From: Centropus unirufus
Lineage: Eukaryota; Chordata; Aves; Cuculiformes; Centropidae
Direction of reading: 5' to 3'
DNA: 64,000 nucleotides
NCBI GenBank assembly: GCA_013397695.1
Contig: VYZI01000021.1
Span: 3,468,590-3,532,589, forward strand
This document shows positions 49,701-62,800 of the stretch, in pieces (position 1 is the stretch's first letter; every line of letters starts with the position of its first letter). The notes beneath the pieces were generated by a model. The model worked only from the letters and a program-made list of their open reading frames with translations, was not told the origin of the DNA and ran no database searches. The translations under genes and the position numbers were made by a program.

Positions 49701-52700
49701 CACTACTGTACCAATTAGATGCCTTAAGTGTAGTTGTGATAACACTGCTTTAGCTTCATAAGGCTAAATACGCATTAAACCCTTCCTTGTCCTGTGCTCC
49801 TGTGTGGGATCAGTCTTGGAAGGTGTGTTTGTGGGGGTTGCAGGGGTTGTTTGCTTTGAAATGTATTTTCAAGTAGCCTGTTGAAAGCCCCGTTTTCCCC
49901 CCTCTGATATTCTTCTATTTTCTCATTGTAAACTTGACAATGCAGGTTGGTTTGTTTGGGTTTCTGGGTTTTTTTTGTTTTTTTACCAATTTTTTTTTTT
50001 GTTAAATTCTGTAACTTCGAGTACTACATTGCTCTTGCTATGGTCCTTTTGAAATAAATGGAAGAACATGAGTAGGAAAATGCTTCTGTGCGTGCAATAA
50101 CATGAAATGCCCTTATACCTTGTTACTCCCCAGATCCATACTCAGCCTTTCTTATGGGTCCCTATGGGTGCTTTGGTGGTATGAAGCAGTGTTATTTTCT
50201 GTCCCGCTCTAGGAAATGCTCAGCAATGAAATAAAAATATGACACAGCTTGTCTCAGGGTGCAGAACAGTTGATTTCTGCTTTTTGTGCATGCTTGCAGC
50301 ATGCACTGTGTATCAAACCTAGGCAAAATGGTTCATTCTGAAGCTGATTCTTTGTCTTCTTTTGGTACATCTGTGTCAGCTACAACAGCTGGCAACTTCA
50401 CATGTAAATGTGCGTTATGAAGACCTTAGGTTTGCTTTGAAAAGCGGGTATGGTCATGTGTAACCATGCTGCATTTCCAAGTAAGCTTGGAAGGGTAAGT
50501 ACAAGTCTCCACCTTTGAAGCTGTAATGATCATATGTGTATCCTGAAGACATTGCTTTTTGGTCACTACCTTAATATCTCAGCCCTAAAAAAGTTATTCT
50601 GCCAGAGTTTTTCAACCACAAAGTCTAATTTTCTGTCCTGTACCTCCAACAGTTTTATTTACAAAGAAGGAAATGGTCTATATGTAAGCTCAACAACCTT
50701 TTGAAATCCTCTTTGTTCTTTCAGAGTATTGCCCAGAGTGTAAATCAATGCAAAATTTGGCTTTAATACTTCAAGTCTGATCACATCCACAAGGCTTGTC
50801 ATTTTCTGTGCCATGTTGTAAAAGAAAGCTTCCCTACAAGAATATTATACAACCTAACCAAAGAGAATCCCCTAGGTAGTTCAATATCTGCAGAGAGGCA
50901 GATGGATTGGTTGTAGTCTCTGATGCCAAAGCAGGGTCTCCAATAGTTTTTGATTTGACATAACAAGCACTCCTAAGATTAAGGGAATAAGCAGCTACCT
51001 GAGGGCTACCTCTCCTCTAAGACTGCTCTGCGTTGTTCCGCTAAGACTAAGAGCTTTTCTTCTGTATCCCTGATTCTAGACCTGCATCTGTCATGTTTCC
51101 TCTGAGATCTTCCAGTATTGTTGTTATCCTTGGATGGAAAACTACAAGACTGTGTTTCTCTTTAGCTTGACAATGAAGGCATAGCAGTACTCTGATTTTG
51201 TTCAATACGATGCTGTGTGATAATAAAGGGTTGAGACTTTTGCTCTGTGTGAGAAGAGATAAATTGTAGTGTACAGATATACTGTTTGTGGCACCTCCGT
51301 GCTTTGAATCTTCATGAGCAATGACTTTTTGTTGTGTATTAAAATATTCAACACTTTTGGATCCTTTGCTTCTAAAACTAAACAATGGGGAATAAAGCAC
51401 TCTTGCAAAGAAGTAGGTGTTAGAAAAACAGGATTCACTTTACTAAGAAGCAACTGGTTATGACACTGTGTGCTATATCTGTCTTTGCAACTCTTAAATT
51501 CTCTTCTACTTGAGTTGGCTCTTGAAGAGAAGCACATGGTGCACACAATGTTTACAGTATATTGTGTACTTTGATTTTTTTTAATCTTATTTTTCTGCTA
51601 AGAAAGAAAACAGGCACTAAATCTCATCAGTAAACACAAAACTTTGAAATTCCAGCAGTTCCCTTGTGTTACCTCTCTGTGCAAGGTAGGGTGGTACTTG
51701 CTGAACTTATCCAAGTGGCAGAAATGCAAGTTCCCAAAAGGTGAAAACCTGCATGGACAAGAAAACTTTGAAAGGCACAAGACTTCTGTGTCCTTCAGAA
51801 CCTCAGTACTCCCAATTATTTAAGACACCTGAAACGTTATAAATTGTCTTGTTTTTAAAGACATCAGTACCAATAATGTAAACAGAAAATACTAATTCAT
51901 TGGCATAAATAATGCATCTGATAAACTGGCAAAAACATGAAGCTTTCTTTCATTGATAAAACTCCTGCTCTGTACTAAAGATAGAAAAAATCACATAATT
52001 AGGGCAGTGCATTATTATATCGGGGGCAGCGGTTTATGTTGCACTGTTGTTGGGATCTGGGCTGAAGACAACTGGCTTAGGGTATAGCATGAAGTTAAGG
52101 TGTCAATTAAAAAAATCCACACCAGATTAAAGACCTGTGTTTTGGGGTAATAGTTTTGCCAGCAAAACTATCATGATTGGTAAATGGATATTTTTATGTG
52201 GAATAAAACAATTTATTTTTGTATATAAAAATGGAAAGAAATGGAACTTATTTCTGCATCTGGGAGTTAAATGCATTTTTTGCAGTACACTCCGGTACGA
52301 ATGGCAAATGCTGCTTCAAAGACCTTGGTTGGAGGAGTTTGCATTACTTTAAAGTTTTAACTTGAAACTATAGAGGAAAAATGAAGATTTAGGATATTGA
52401 AGTTGCATTGGTTGATTTACTGCAGTTAATACCAGACTATAACTTGTAAGTCAAATTCTGAAATTTTAAGTGTTAATTTCCAGATATATAATAAAGTCAT
52501 CCAGTTTTCATGTGGGCTGAGGTCTGTGAATTTTTACTCTAGAATATTTGCTAGCATCAGGTGGCTCCTAATAATCAGCATGGGACTTTAAAAACTGTAG
52601 TTGAACAAAACATTTTCTCCAGAGATTTGGTAATGCTCTAAAATATGGGAAATTCTGTATTTGTTCTATTCAGAAATAACTAATGAGCTTAATGTAAAAG

Positions 52701-55700
52701 TAAAAAAGTACAGTCTATATATTCAAGTTCTATAGAAATGAGGAGTGCACAGGAGAACTTACTATTTTAAATAAGGCAACAGCAAAATCTTGGAAAGTAC
52801 TTTGAGCTGTGTTTAAAGCTCGGTGTGCCAGAATATCACTTCCCTTCATAGTATGGTCACCTCTAGATGAATGTATATGAAGTATTTAGGTATATTTGTT
52901 AATTGATGGTAGCTTATACCAACAACTGCAAGTGCAGCAGATAACAGTTGTCTATGTCTGTATATACTTCTAGCAAAGTTTGTTGAGAAGATCCTATGAG
53001 TCTATTTAAATAACAATTTGAATGATAAGTGGCTAACTATTGAAAAAGGATACTCAGGAGGAGAAGGGTTTTATGTGATTGAATTGCTTTTCGCATTTCA
53101 AATGTACAGCATAGAAATTTCTTTAATAGGGAAAACTTCCTGCATTTTGGTTGAAATAATTGCCTATTTGCTGTAATTCTCTAAATTAATCTTTAAAATT
53201 TTAAATTCATTAAAATTTCCTACTAAAGTTTATAAAAATGAACATGAAAAAAAAAACCCAAACCCATGAGGAAGTGTCCCGGGACATTATTATGCTTCAG
53301 CTTAAACTTGGTCTGAGATTTTGCTCTGGGTTTGCATCTAATAGATATGGGTTCTCTTACAAGCCTGACCATTTTCATGTTTCAATAATAGGACTTTGGT
53401 TTTCTGGGTACCAAAATACAGGTCTGTAATTTAAACTCAGACTGTTGTCTCGTGTGTGTATATTACAAAATATGAGACTATTGTCTATAGAACAAACAGT
53501 GAAGCTCAATAGATATTTTCAATTGCTACACTATTGGCAATTGAAATGTTTGGAAGAACTACAGGAAGTAGAGGAATATGAAGTAAAACTGTGCAAAGCT
53601 GTTTAATGCAGGGGAAAGGGTGTCGAGGAAGGAATAAAGGGTGTTTTCCTTGGAAATATTTGTTTTCAGCATTAAATTCCTGGTCAAGAGTACAGATAAT
53701 TTATCTTTTTCTTCATTCTCCACCCATCAATTTTTCTTCCTTTTTTTCTTAATCTGAGCCCGACTGCCGCTATCTGTGTTGTTCAGCCTTCCTGACCTAC
53801 GCAGCAGCTCAGGAGGGGTCATATGAGCTCTTAATGTTCTGCAGGGGAAAATTTAATCAGAAAAATAATCATCGTCCTTGCAGTGGAGAGAGAAAAAAGG
53901 GGGACTTGGCATGCATGACAGAATATGCGTGGACCACCAGAAAAGCGTGGTGAGGTTGGAAAGTGGTAGAGCTCTTTTTTAGAACAATCTGATCAGGAGG
54001 CAAATGTCTAAAAGGAAAAGGAATCCGAAAAGAGTGTTGAAGTGCCAGAATGCACCAGCTAATAACTTTAAATAGTTCATTGAGTCTTCCGGAATTTTTT
54101 TTGTTCTTCTTCAGGAATAATCTGCTTACATCGTTAAGACCTCAGCTAAGCTCAGTAACACAAATTACCAGATGTTGTATCCCCTAGTTTTTTCCATCAA
54201 AAGACCAACCACCAAGCTTGTTGAAAGAGAAAGGTCATTGTCCTTCCCTGGCAATAAAACTATTTTTGCAACTCCTAACAAATGAAATGAGAATACCTTT
54301 CAGCTGTAGAGGGGATCCTATCTCCTGCTTCTTCCAAGTTTCCCTGTTTGGCTTTGTTATTTTCTAATAATGCACTCATGTGTAAGCTAATAATGTGAAC
54401 AGAGGGAAAATGAAGAGTTTAAAAAAAAAAAAAAGCAGAATGAATTAGGGCAATTGAGGTCGCTCTCTTTCATTTTTGCTGGAAGGATTTTAGCCCCAGT
54501 TTTTACCTTATCGCTTATTACACAATTTATGATAAAATGAGATGTGATTCCATTCTTATTGTTGTGCTATAGCCTATTGAACATGCATATATAGAATTCA
54601 TTTCAAATTTAAACACTATCTTAATTATAAATTGAATAAAATGGACAACCTATCAGATTCCCTAAATTGCATTCTAACAAATAATTTCATTTTCCATTAC
54701 TTTTCCACCAATGACATGTTGGGCATAACAATGTTGAGTATACACCCTGTTCCTCTGCTTTAATTGTGCTGGAGATTTTGCTTTATGACGACTGTTTCTC
54801 TGTGGGACTGTGTGTTGCTTACCATTTGCTCCATAAACTGGTTTTTTTAGATTTTTAGTAAGGCTATGTAAAATTAATACAAATATTTTATAGGGTTTAT
54901 TTTACTTTGTCTTTTAAGTCTTATTCCATCACAAGGATTACAATTCATAGGCTGGTGTTTTACACACATAGCTTGATTTGAACTAGGTTATTCAGTTTTA
55001 AAATATGTGTACTACTCAGGTTCTGTAAGAATTTTTAAATTATTTAGGGTCTGGGGTCAGAATGTGGTCCATACATTAGCCGGAATTTGAAAGATAATGG
55101 TAAAACAGGTCCAACAAAATAACTGATGGCTGTTCATCACTCTGAATTATCTAGAGAAATTTGGAATTTTGAAAATAATTTCTATAATAAGTCAGCCTTG
55201 TAGAAAAAAATAAAAAAATTAAAGTTAAAAGCATTAAAAGTTTTAGTTGTGCTTTCTACTAACTTTTAAGAAGGATTTTAAGAATTAGGATGTGAAAAAT
55301 TGTAGGAAGTAAGTACACAAAAAATTATACCGTCAGAGAAAATGATAAAAATGTAAGTGTGCTGGCTGCTTTATAAGACCTATGACTTTTTAATTCTATA
55401 TGGAAACCTCTATTTGGATGTTAATTCAACTTTACAAATAACTTCCATTTTACTATAAAAAAAATTGCAGTGATAGAACGTATAAAAGACTTAACCTCTT
55501 TCATTATATTGTTTATACTTTCTAAATAAAGTTATGTGTATTTTAAGATTTCAAATGTATTACAGCCAAATGTAGACTGTTTTTTACACCTGGCAAAAGA
55601 TTGATTGTATTTAAAAATAGGCACACATCTGCTTTTTTTAACATGCAGTTTATAATGTATTTAGATTTTAGTTATGTTTCATTTGGCTTCAAAGAGCAAA

Positions 55701-55778
55701 TATGCCACAGAACCCTGATTTCTCAAAGGGCTTCTGTTGTATTTTCCACATTATTATTTTAATAGAATATTAAATATG
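43766..55778. other. AT-rich non-coding DNA
   Basis: No coding exon recognised. Opposite-strand open frames of 60 to 117 codons (for example 51047-51400 and 51202-51546) overlap one another in different frames and lack domain patterns. 47850-48260, read on the minus strand, is AT-rich with ATTAAA variants and looks 3'-UTR-like, but no coding sequence precedes it. A mixed-composition stretch at about 53880-54000 (CATGCATGACAGAATATGCG and GTGGACCACCAG) could be a conserved element. Confidence 0.6.
46690..46910. promoter_or_regulatory. Candidate conserved non-coding element
   Basis: This stretch is more balanced in base composition than its surroundings and packs several site-like words: CTTAATTGCCAATTGC, TCCATTATGTCAGC, GGCCAATGCAG (containing a CCAAT box) and GTTAACAGTCACTGG. 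It has no open frame of note, no repeat and no low complexity. This is only a candidate; interspecies conservation would decide it. Confidence 0.2.
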
Positions 55779-56408
55779 NNNNNNNNNNNNNNNNNNNNNN
55801 NNNNNNNNNNNNNNNNNNNNNNNNNNNNNNNNNNNNNNNNNNNNNNNNNNNNNNNNNNNNNNNNNNNNNNNNNNNNNNNNNNNNNNNNNNNNNNNNNNNN
55901 NNNNNNNNNNNNNNNNNNNNNNNNNNNNNNNNNNNNNNNNNNNNNNNNNNNNNNNNNNNNNNNNNNNNNNNNNNNNNNNNNNNNNNNNNNNNNNNNNNNN
56001 NNNNNNNNNNNNNNNNNNNNNNNNNNNNNNNNNNNNNNNNNNNNNNNNNNNNNNNNNNNNNNNNNNNNNNNNNNNNNNNNNNNNNNNNNNNNNNNNNNNN
56101 NNNNNNNNNNNNNNNNNNNNNNNNNNNNNNNNNNNNNNNNNNNNNNNNNNNNNNNNNNNNNNNNNNNNNNNNNNNNNNNNNNNNNNNNNNNNNNNNNNNN
56201 NNNNNNNNNNNNNNNNNNNNNNNNNNNNNNNNNNNNNNNNNNNNNNNNNNNNNNNNNNNNNNNNNNNNNNNNNNNNNNNNNNNNNNNNNNNNNNNNNNNN
56301 NNNNNNNNNNNNNNNNNNNNNNNNNNNNNNNNNNNNNNNNNNNNNNNNNNNNNNNNNNNNNNNNNNNNNNNNNNNNNNNNNNNNNNNNNNNNNNNNNNNN
56401 NNNNNNNN
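55779..56408. other. Assembly gap, 630 N
   Basis: 630 undetermined bases. The left flank is AT-rich (AATAGAATATTAAATATG). The right flank moves within about 80 bp into the only CpG-rich block in the window. Open frames that run through the N are artefacts. The true length is unknown. Gaps next to CpG-rich DNA often hide further GC-rich sequence, so part of a CpG island may be missing. Confidence 0.99.
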
Positions 56409-56489
56409 GCATTTGTGATTCATAGCAGTCATCAAAGTGATAATAAACTCATTCACAATACTAACAAACATGGGGCTCCCAGTTATTTA

Positions 56490-56870
56490 CGAGGCAAATT
56501 CACCGCGATGCCGGGCAGTGGAACAGGGGAGAATCAAGATGGTGTTGATTGATAAATTGACAGGTTAATTTACAAGTGGATAATAGGAGTTAGACCCGGA
56601 GGGATGGCGCCGGCCGCCGCTCCAGCTTGGTTGCACTGCCATCTGTCTTGTGCTGGGGAACCTGCAGGAGCCGGCCGGGCCCGCGCTCTGCCCGAATTAA
56701 AGGCAAAACCCTCTATTTACGGCAATTTTAATTTGTTTGCTGGCTCAGCGCAGCCCAGCGGACCCCCAGCCTTCGCCGTTCTTACATCTCCCTGCCAGCC
56801 AAATGGCACGTACCTACAGAAATGCCGACAGCCTCTCCCTGCCTAAAACGTGAAATGTTTCGAAGGTCCG
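56490..56870. promoter_or_regulatory. CpG-rich block beside the gap, candidate CpG island or enhancer
   Basis: I count about two dozen CpG in roughly 380 bp (for example in GGCGCCGGCCGCCGCTCC and GCCGGCCGGGCCCGCGCTC), while most of the window has very few. Such undermethylated blocks are usual at promoters and at enhancers of developmental regulators. No coding exon is visible. The open frame at 56604-56846 (80 codons, starting ATGGCGCCGGCCGCC) has no recognised domain and may be chance in GC-rich DNA. Without expression data or comparison, promoter and enhancer cannot be separated. The block may continue into the gap on its left. Confidence 0.5.
56546..56570 (+). promoter_or_regulatory. Adjacent PBX/HOX-type and MEIS/PREP-type sites
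   Basis: TGATTGAT at 56546-56553 fits the PBX-HOX composite consensus TGATNNAT. Four bases later TGACAG at 56558-56563 is the standard MEIS/PREP core, and TTAATT at 56565-56570 adds a homeodomain core. PBX-HOX plus MEIS sites side by side on one strand are the known layout of hindbrain Hox auto- and cross-regulatory enhancers. The motif matches are read directly; the function is inference. Confidence 0.4.
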
Positions 56871-59800
56871 GGAATACTCTTGCTTCTCTCTTAAATGATG
56901 GGAGAAGATAAATATTTTTCTAAGTTATAGCAGGATATATAATCCTGTGCGGTTTGCCTTTCTTAAGTTAATGGCTTTATTTTCCATTTAATATCCACCT
57001 GGAATATGTTTTTAAGTCAGTGGATGAATGAAAACTTCTTTTTTAACTTTTTTTTTTTTCAGCAGTAACTTATTTTTCTTTCTGAAAATATATAGATTTC
57101 GCTGTTTTCTTTCTGGCTGTCAGGAATTTAGCTTTGTAGCCAAAAATTTCTTCTGTTTAGTTGGGAACATTGAATAACTTCTATGAGTCTTCTCATTTTT
57201 GTAATCCCTAGGAGCCTTTTTTATGGCAATCAATCACTGTTTTTATGTCATTAAGCATTTAACTAAACTGGTTGTTGGCTTCCCCACAATGACCTGAAAT
57301 TTCATGGAATTCAAGATCAAGGAACAGTTGCCGTTCTGTGTCTTTGAAGTTAATATGTTCCAGTCTTGCATTTTAGCATTAGGAAACTTTTATTGGGAAA
57401 ATAAAAGGGGTGGTCAGAAATACAATTTTGTTTTTACAGTAAGTGTTAAACACTGGGAAAAGTGCTTTGTTTTAAATACCTAGCATGCTTAAGCTGCAGT
57501 TACCAAAAATACATCAGCTGCCTTGTGCTTCCAGCATGGGGGTTTAAAAAAAAACACCTCAAAACAGGCAATAATATGTGCTTATGTCTCCTATCACTAA
57601 GCCCAAGTTCACCAATACCCGGTGGGACCCTGAATCCGGGGCTTTCAGTCTGCAGTTCGAGATCCGAAAGGATGAAAAACACAGCGCTTGAATGTCTACT
57701 GAGTTTGTTTTCTCTTAAATTGCTGATAAATTAAGGGGAACCTAGCACACCTCTCGGATCTGGGTTTGTCTCCCTGGTTGTTCTGGCAGCCCCAGGGGAG
57801 GAGAAGAGATGCTGCCCAAAAAATTGTTGCAGCCTGTTTCTGGTGAGCAGCAGTGATGCTCTAAATGAAGTTGTGAAGGCATTCAGGGGCAAAATCCTCT
57901 CCTCCACGCCTAGCCCAAATGTGGAGGCTCGATGTGGGGGAACTCTGCAGGGAGCAGGGAATAAACCATCCCTTGGATGGGCCACGAACCAGCTTGGCTA
58001 TAGTCTCCAAGCTACAGGCATGCTCCTCTGTGGGTTTTCCCGTCTGTCAAGGGGTAAATCGCTGTGTATCTGCATAGTAACAGAGATCTTGGCTCTGCTA
58101 TGGCTTGCTCCAGCCCCTGCGTCAGCAGAAGACCCCCTCCACGCCATCAGAGAAAATAGCACCCTGATATTGTGCTAAAACTCTTCAATCAGACAGTGTC
58201 ATTTTTGGATGCTTTACTGATCAGCAAAATGTTCTCTCCATTGTATGAAGCAGGCTGAAATATTCAGGGACTGCATCTGTAGCGAAGCTTAACAGTTTTT
58301 TTTGTTTTAGTTTGAAACTAGCACTTTTTTTTCATCTAGAGACAAACGCCAGAATTTCCTATGCACAAAAAGCAGCCAGTAGAAATTTTAAAAAGGTAAC
58401 AAAACCGCAGGAAAGTTAGACCCTTATGAGAAGAAAGTTTAAAATAATAATATTCTGTTTTTCACTGATAAGTTTGGAAGGTGTTGCCAGTATTTATAAC
58501 AAACAAAAGACTATCTGTTGAATTTATCAGTCTGTCGATGTCATCCTGCCCACTACTGTATCTGAACAGATTTTCTTAACTAATTTAGGCTGATTTGTGT
58601 GTACAGTGATTTTTGGTGGAAGAAATAATGTTTGTTGCACAAAGTAATTTAGTTAAAACCAGCACAAAAAACTGGGAAGACAGCTGCTTATTTCCTTTAA
58701 CCAAAAAACTCCGAGTAAGGACAAAATCAGGGTAATCTTAAAGTATGATCACTGGAAAGAAGAGCAAAGTTTTCAAGCAACTGGTGAGACGAGGGTTCTC
58801 TGGACAGGAGCTGTGCAAGTCTATGTGTATCATCCTGATCCACTGCTTTACCTGATGGGCTTTGCTGCTCTTCCAGCATGGATTTAGCGCCCCCCTTCAC
58901 CTGCTTTTTCCTGATTTGGTTTTCCTATATTTTGAGGCAGCTGCCCATTTTTGGAATTGAACCGAAGTTGAATTTGGGGGTTATTTATGTTTCATTTCTT
59001 TTGAGCCAACTGGACAGGGACAAGTTTGTAGAGTCATAACAAATAATAATATTATAAATGGATTTTAAAATATTCTGACAAAAGTATTTTTGTAAACACT
59101 GAGTAACCACAGCAATTTAATAAGAGTAGGGATGATGTTTGGTCCTGCTTTTTATAATAGAAGGTAAGAACTCTGAATCCTTTTAAAAAATAATGCACGT
59201 GAATATATACATCCACAGCTGGAAATGTTCCTGTTTCTCATAGGGGCCTTTTTTTTTTAGTGCTGCAGTACAGGGCTACAAATAATATGAAATGAAAAAG
59301 GTGCAGATGCATTTAAAACCCTCTCTTTCTTGGACAAATAAACTTAAAAATGACAGGTAAGTTGCAAGTAGAGAATATTTTGATTGATTTTCATTATTAC
59401 TTTCTTCTCATTCCATATTGGACGTCAAATCATGGTGATATTGTGTTTAGTATGCAGTAGAATGCAAGAAGATAGGAGTGATCCTTGCTGTTCCCTATGA
59501 GTTTCCAAATTCAGCGGGTGATATAGGATAAAATTGACCCAAGATTTGACTGTTTTCTTAAGTTTAGCCAGACAGACTGCACAAAAAGAAATAAAACACA
59601 TAGATTCTGTCTTTCTACAAAAACCACTCTCTTAATTGAAGCTTATTTAAGTACTTAGGTATTCTTTTCAACTATAATGCTTGAAGATTGTCTTGACTGC
59701 TCTTTATTATTCAGAATCATTTCAAATAAAAGTGCACATCTCTTCTCAGTAAACATACTTTATGAATCAATCCATGCAAATAATGCTTTCTTCAATTGTG

Positions 59801-62800
59801 CACTTCCTAAAATAACATGTTGACATCAAATCATCCTGTTTTGAAGAGTTTGTAATAATAAATAATAATCAATGCTGGAGACTGAAGGATGCATCAATTA
59901 TATTTATTTTACCCTCAGTTGAGACTCTCTCAGTTGAACATTTTCCCCCAATAATTTTGCACATTTTATTGTAAAGTGTACTTCAGTCTAATTGGCAATG
60001 TGGCTACTGACTGCTGATTGAGACAAAATTACTCTTTTGCTTGAAACAAAAATTGAGTTCTATTATGTGAAATCTAAAATATTGCAATAGCCTTACAGGA
60101 TTTTTCTAGAATGTGGTTTATCAGGGAGTGGAGAGAATTGAAGAATAGGTAATGTAAAGAAAAAGAACCTGATGTCAAAAATGGTACTTGAAATCAAATT
60201 CAGATCATAGGGGAAGTACATCTGAGAAATTTTCAACCTCATAATAAATGCCCCTCATTTTTAGATTATGAAAATAGTTTAAGCAGGTTTTGGAAACAAT
60301 CCACAGGCTGTTTCAGTGACTAGAACATTATTTTAACCTGTGGTATGAGTATGTGTGAAATACATTGAAAACTTTAGGCGATTAAGGATCAGAACATTCC
60401 CAATAAATGCAATGTTTCATGGAGTTGTTGGTTCTTTTCAGAGTAAAGTAAATATTAAATACTACAGAAAAGGAGGCTGCAGATTTAATAGATGTTTCCT
60501 CAATTACAAATATTTCTATGGGACATTTTGAGGGGAGAAAAGATCATAGATGTCACCAGAACTGAACAAAAGAAATTCCCTTTCAGAGAGTAGGAAATTC
60601 CCCTCCAGTCTGTCCTATTTTGAGCCTTTAAGAAGAAGTATTTGAGCCCATGGGGAGAGACTACTTGCTAACTTGTAATTTCATATGATTTGAAATGTGG
60701 TACCTGCTGGCCTCCTGTGCGGGATCACTTAGGAGAAACAGCAACTATCTGTAAGACTGGGTTGTCTAGCTGCTTATCTTGAGCTAAAATCCCCTTTCAC
60801 ATTTGTCCTACATAGAATATCGGGTTATTTTAGTATTGGCTGCCAATATGTAGATGCAATTTTGGTAAATCTGTTCTTTACCTTAGGGAAGTCAAAGTTC
60901 CCAAAATACCTTATTCAACTAAAGCAAATGTTAGAAATAAGTACCAGATCATAGTATTATCTGCTTAGCTCTGTGGAGCAGTGGGTTAAGGTAAGAAAGA
61001 TGCAAAACAAGTTATCAAATCAGACAAAGGGACCTAATTAAATCATGATTGCTGAGGTCTATGAAAAATACAATTAAGTTGTAAGCTAAAGAAAATGAGG
61101 TGGCAAAGTTAATGTATTTGCCATTTATCTCTTGAGATCTCAGTTCAAAGACTCACAAATCCTACAGGATCAGCTCTTCCAGATCCTACAGCAGTCCAAC
61201 AGATTTAAAATTAGATTGGACTCATCCAAATATATAATGTGTGAATGTAAAAAAAAACACTCTGAAAATAAAAAGAGCACACTGGCTGTCACTGCTTAAC
61301 ATCTTCCCAGGCTGCGGTATTCAGCATTACCTCATGTTGACAGACTAAAATTGAAACAAGGAAATCCAGGTGCAAATCACACTTCAAGATATTAAGATGG
61401 AATTCTGGTGTTAAAGCAAAAACATCCTAGTTCTGTGTCAAAGAAATCTGTTTTCTTGACACATCTTCCCCCCTTCTCAGTTTAAGTAGCTAAAAGTTCT
61501 GTACTATAGTTGATTTAATTTTTCTGCTTAGCTTTGCTCTAGACCAGATGTATTATCTTATTTCCTCAGTGTCTTCAAGACAAATTAATATCCTTCTTTC
61601 ATTTTTAAAATTTATTTATTGCTGAATTGCAGGCCAAGAAGGGGGATTGTAGTCACAGGATTAAAGGAGGGAGATTTAAGAATCTGAGTACAAAATCCAG
61701 GTCTGCCACCTATTTCTTGTGTCAGGGCCTGTAACCTTCCTGTTCTGTGAGTAGCCCAACAGGAACATCCCAGTGAGGACGTGTTTGAGCCATGTTATCT
61801 GGATCTTCTGAGTTGGGGACAAAAGCATCTTATTCTGATTTAATTCAAGCAGGGTTGAGCACAATAGTGTTATTACAGCCATCACCTGGCACGTTTCTAG
61901 TGTCAAGCTGAAGCTGGTTTAGGCTTATGGCATGCCCTGTAAAGACACAGAGTGACACTTGTCACCTACTGAATTGTTGTGTTCAACAGATCACAGCCTT
62001 GTGGTGCTAGGCACACAGTGCTGAACCTCTCATGGAGGGGCTGCCATTTGGTAATTAATGTATCTTCCTTTTTTCAGTGATTTTTGTCCTGGAGAGAAAC
62101 TGGGCAGAATGTAAGTCAAGATAGAAAATATTTCTTTCAAGTGAAGATAGCCCCTCTCCCCACTTCAAAGATCAGTCCTGTTCTACTTCTTTTATTTCAT
62201 TCTTCCTATTAGTTTTTGACAGTCCGTGTATGGAGATATTTCTTGTCAAGATGAAAGTCACTTCTCTATCGCTTGCAGTGCTCTGTCAGTTCCTTTTAAG
62301 GAGTTAAGCGCACTGGGAGTTAGTTGGAACAATGAACCCCACTCATTCTTGCAGCTGCCTGTAAAAACTTATTTTATTATTCTTATTTTGTGGAATAAAA
62401 TTAGAGGGGTTTAGCTACTTTCCACAATTTGGCTTCATGGCTAGGTACAGTATCTAAAGCCCTATATCATGAATGTGTGAAACTGAGAAAATAATCCACA
62501 GATATCTCAATATACCTAAGTCTTCTTACTTTAGTAGCAGAATTGGTTGAAGTTTAAAAAAAAATGTATGTATGTCAAACCTCGTGGGGCAGAGGTGAGA
62601 GAACCACAGACTGTGGTGTGGTGTCCTACTTTCCCACTCTTCCAGCTCATGTTTCAATGGAAAGTAAGATTTGCATTCTGGACTGAGGTCTGCCCAGTTC
62701 TGTGCAGCCCTGCAGCTCCACTGGAGAATTCATTTCCTACTCCTGTACAACCTCAGTTCTTATGAATTCAAACATAAAAGGGAAATTTTATTCGTGAGTG

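Noticed and set aside
51047..51546. Overlapping minus-strand frames of 117 and 114 codons, as exons
   Set aside because: They overlap in different frames, have biased composition without domain patterns, and show no codon-use or splice evidence.
55737..56552. Open frames of more than 200 codons across the N tract on both strands
   Set aside because: They exist only because undetermined bases contain no stop codon; the real flanking codons are few and featureless.
56604..56846. 80-codon frame starting ATGGCGCCGGCCGCC in the CpG-rich block, as a first coding exon
   Set aside because: No recognised domain, no clear splice donor context, and an alanine/proline-rich start is expected by chance in GC-rich DNA. 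The gap prevents a proper test.
6905..59784. Recurrent POU octamer-like ATGCAAAT words (for example 6905, 7591, 17103, 26838, 35876, 59777)
   Set aside because: The count is only mildly above what AT-rich composition predicts and the sites are not clustered.
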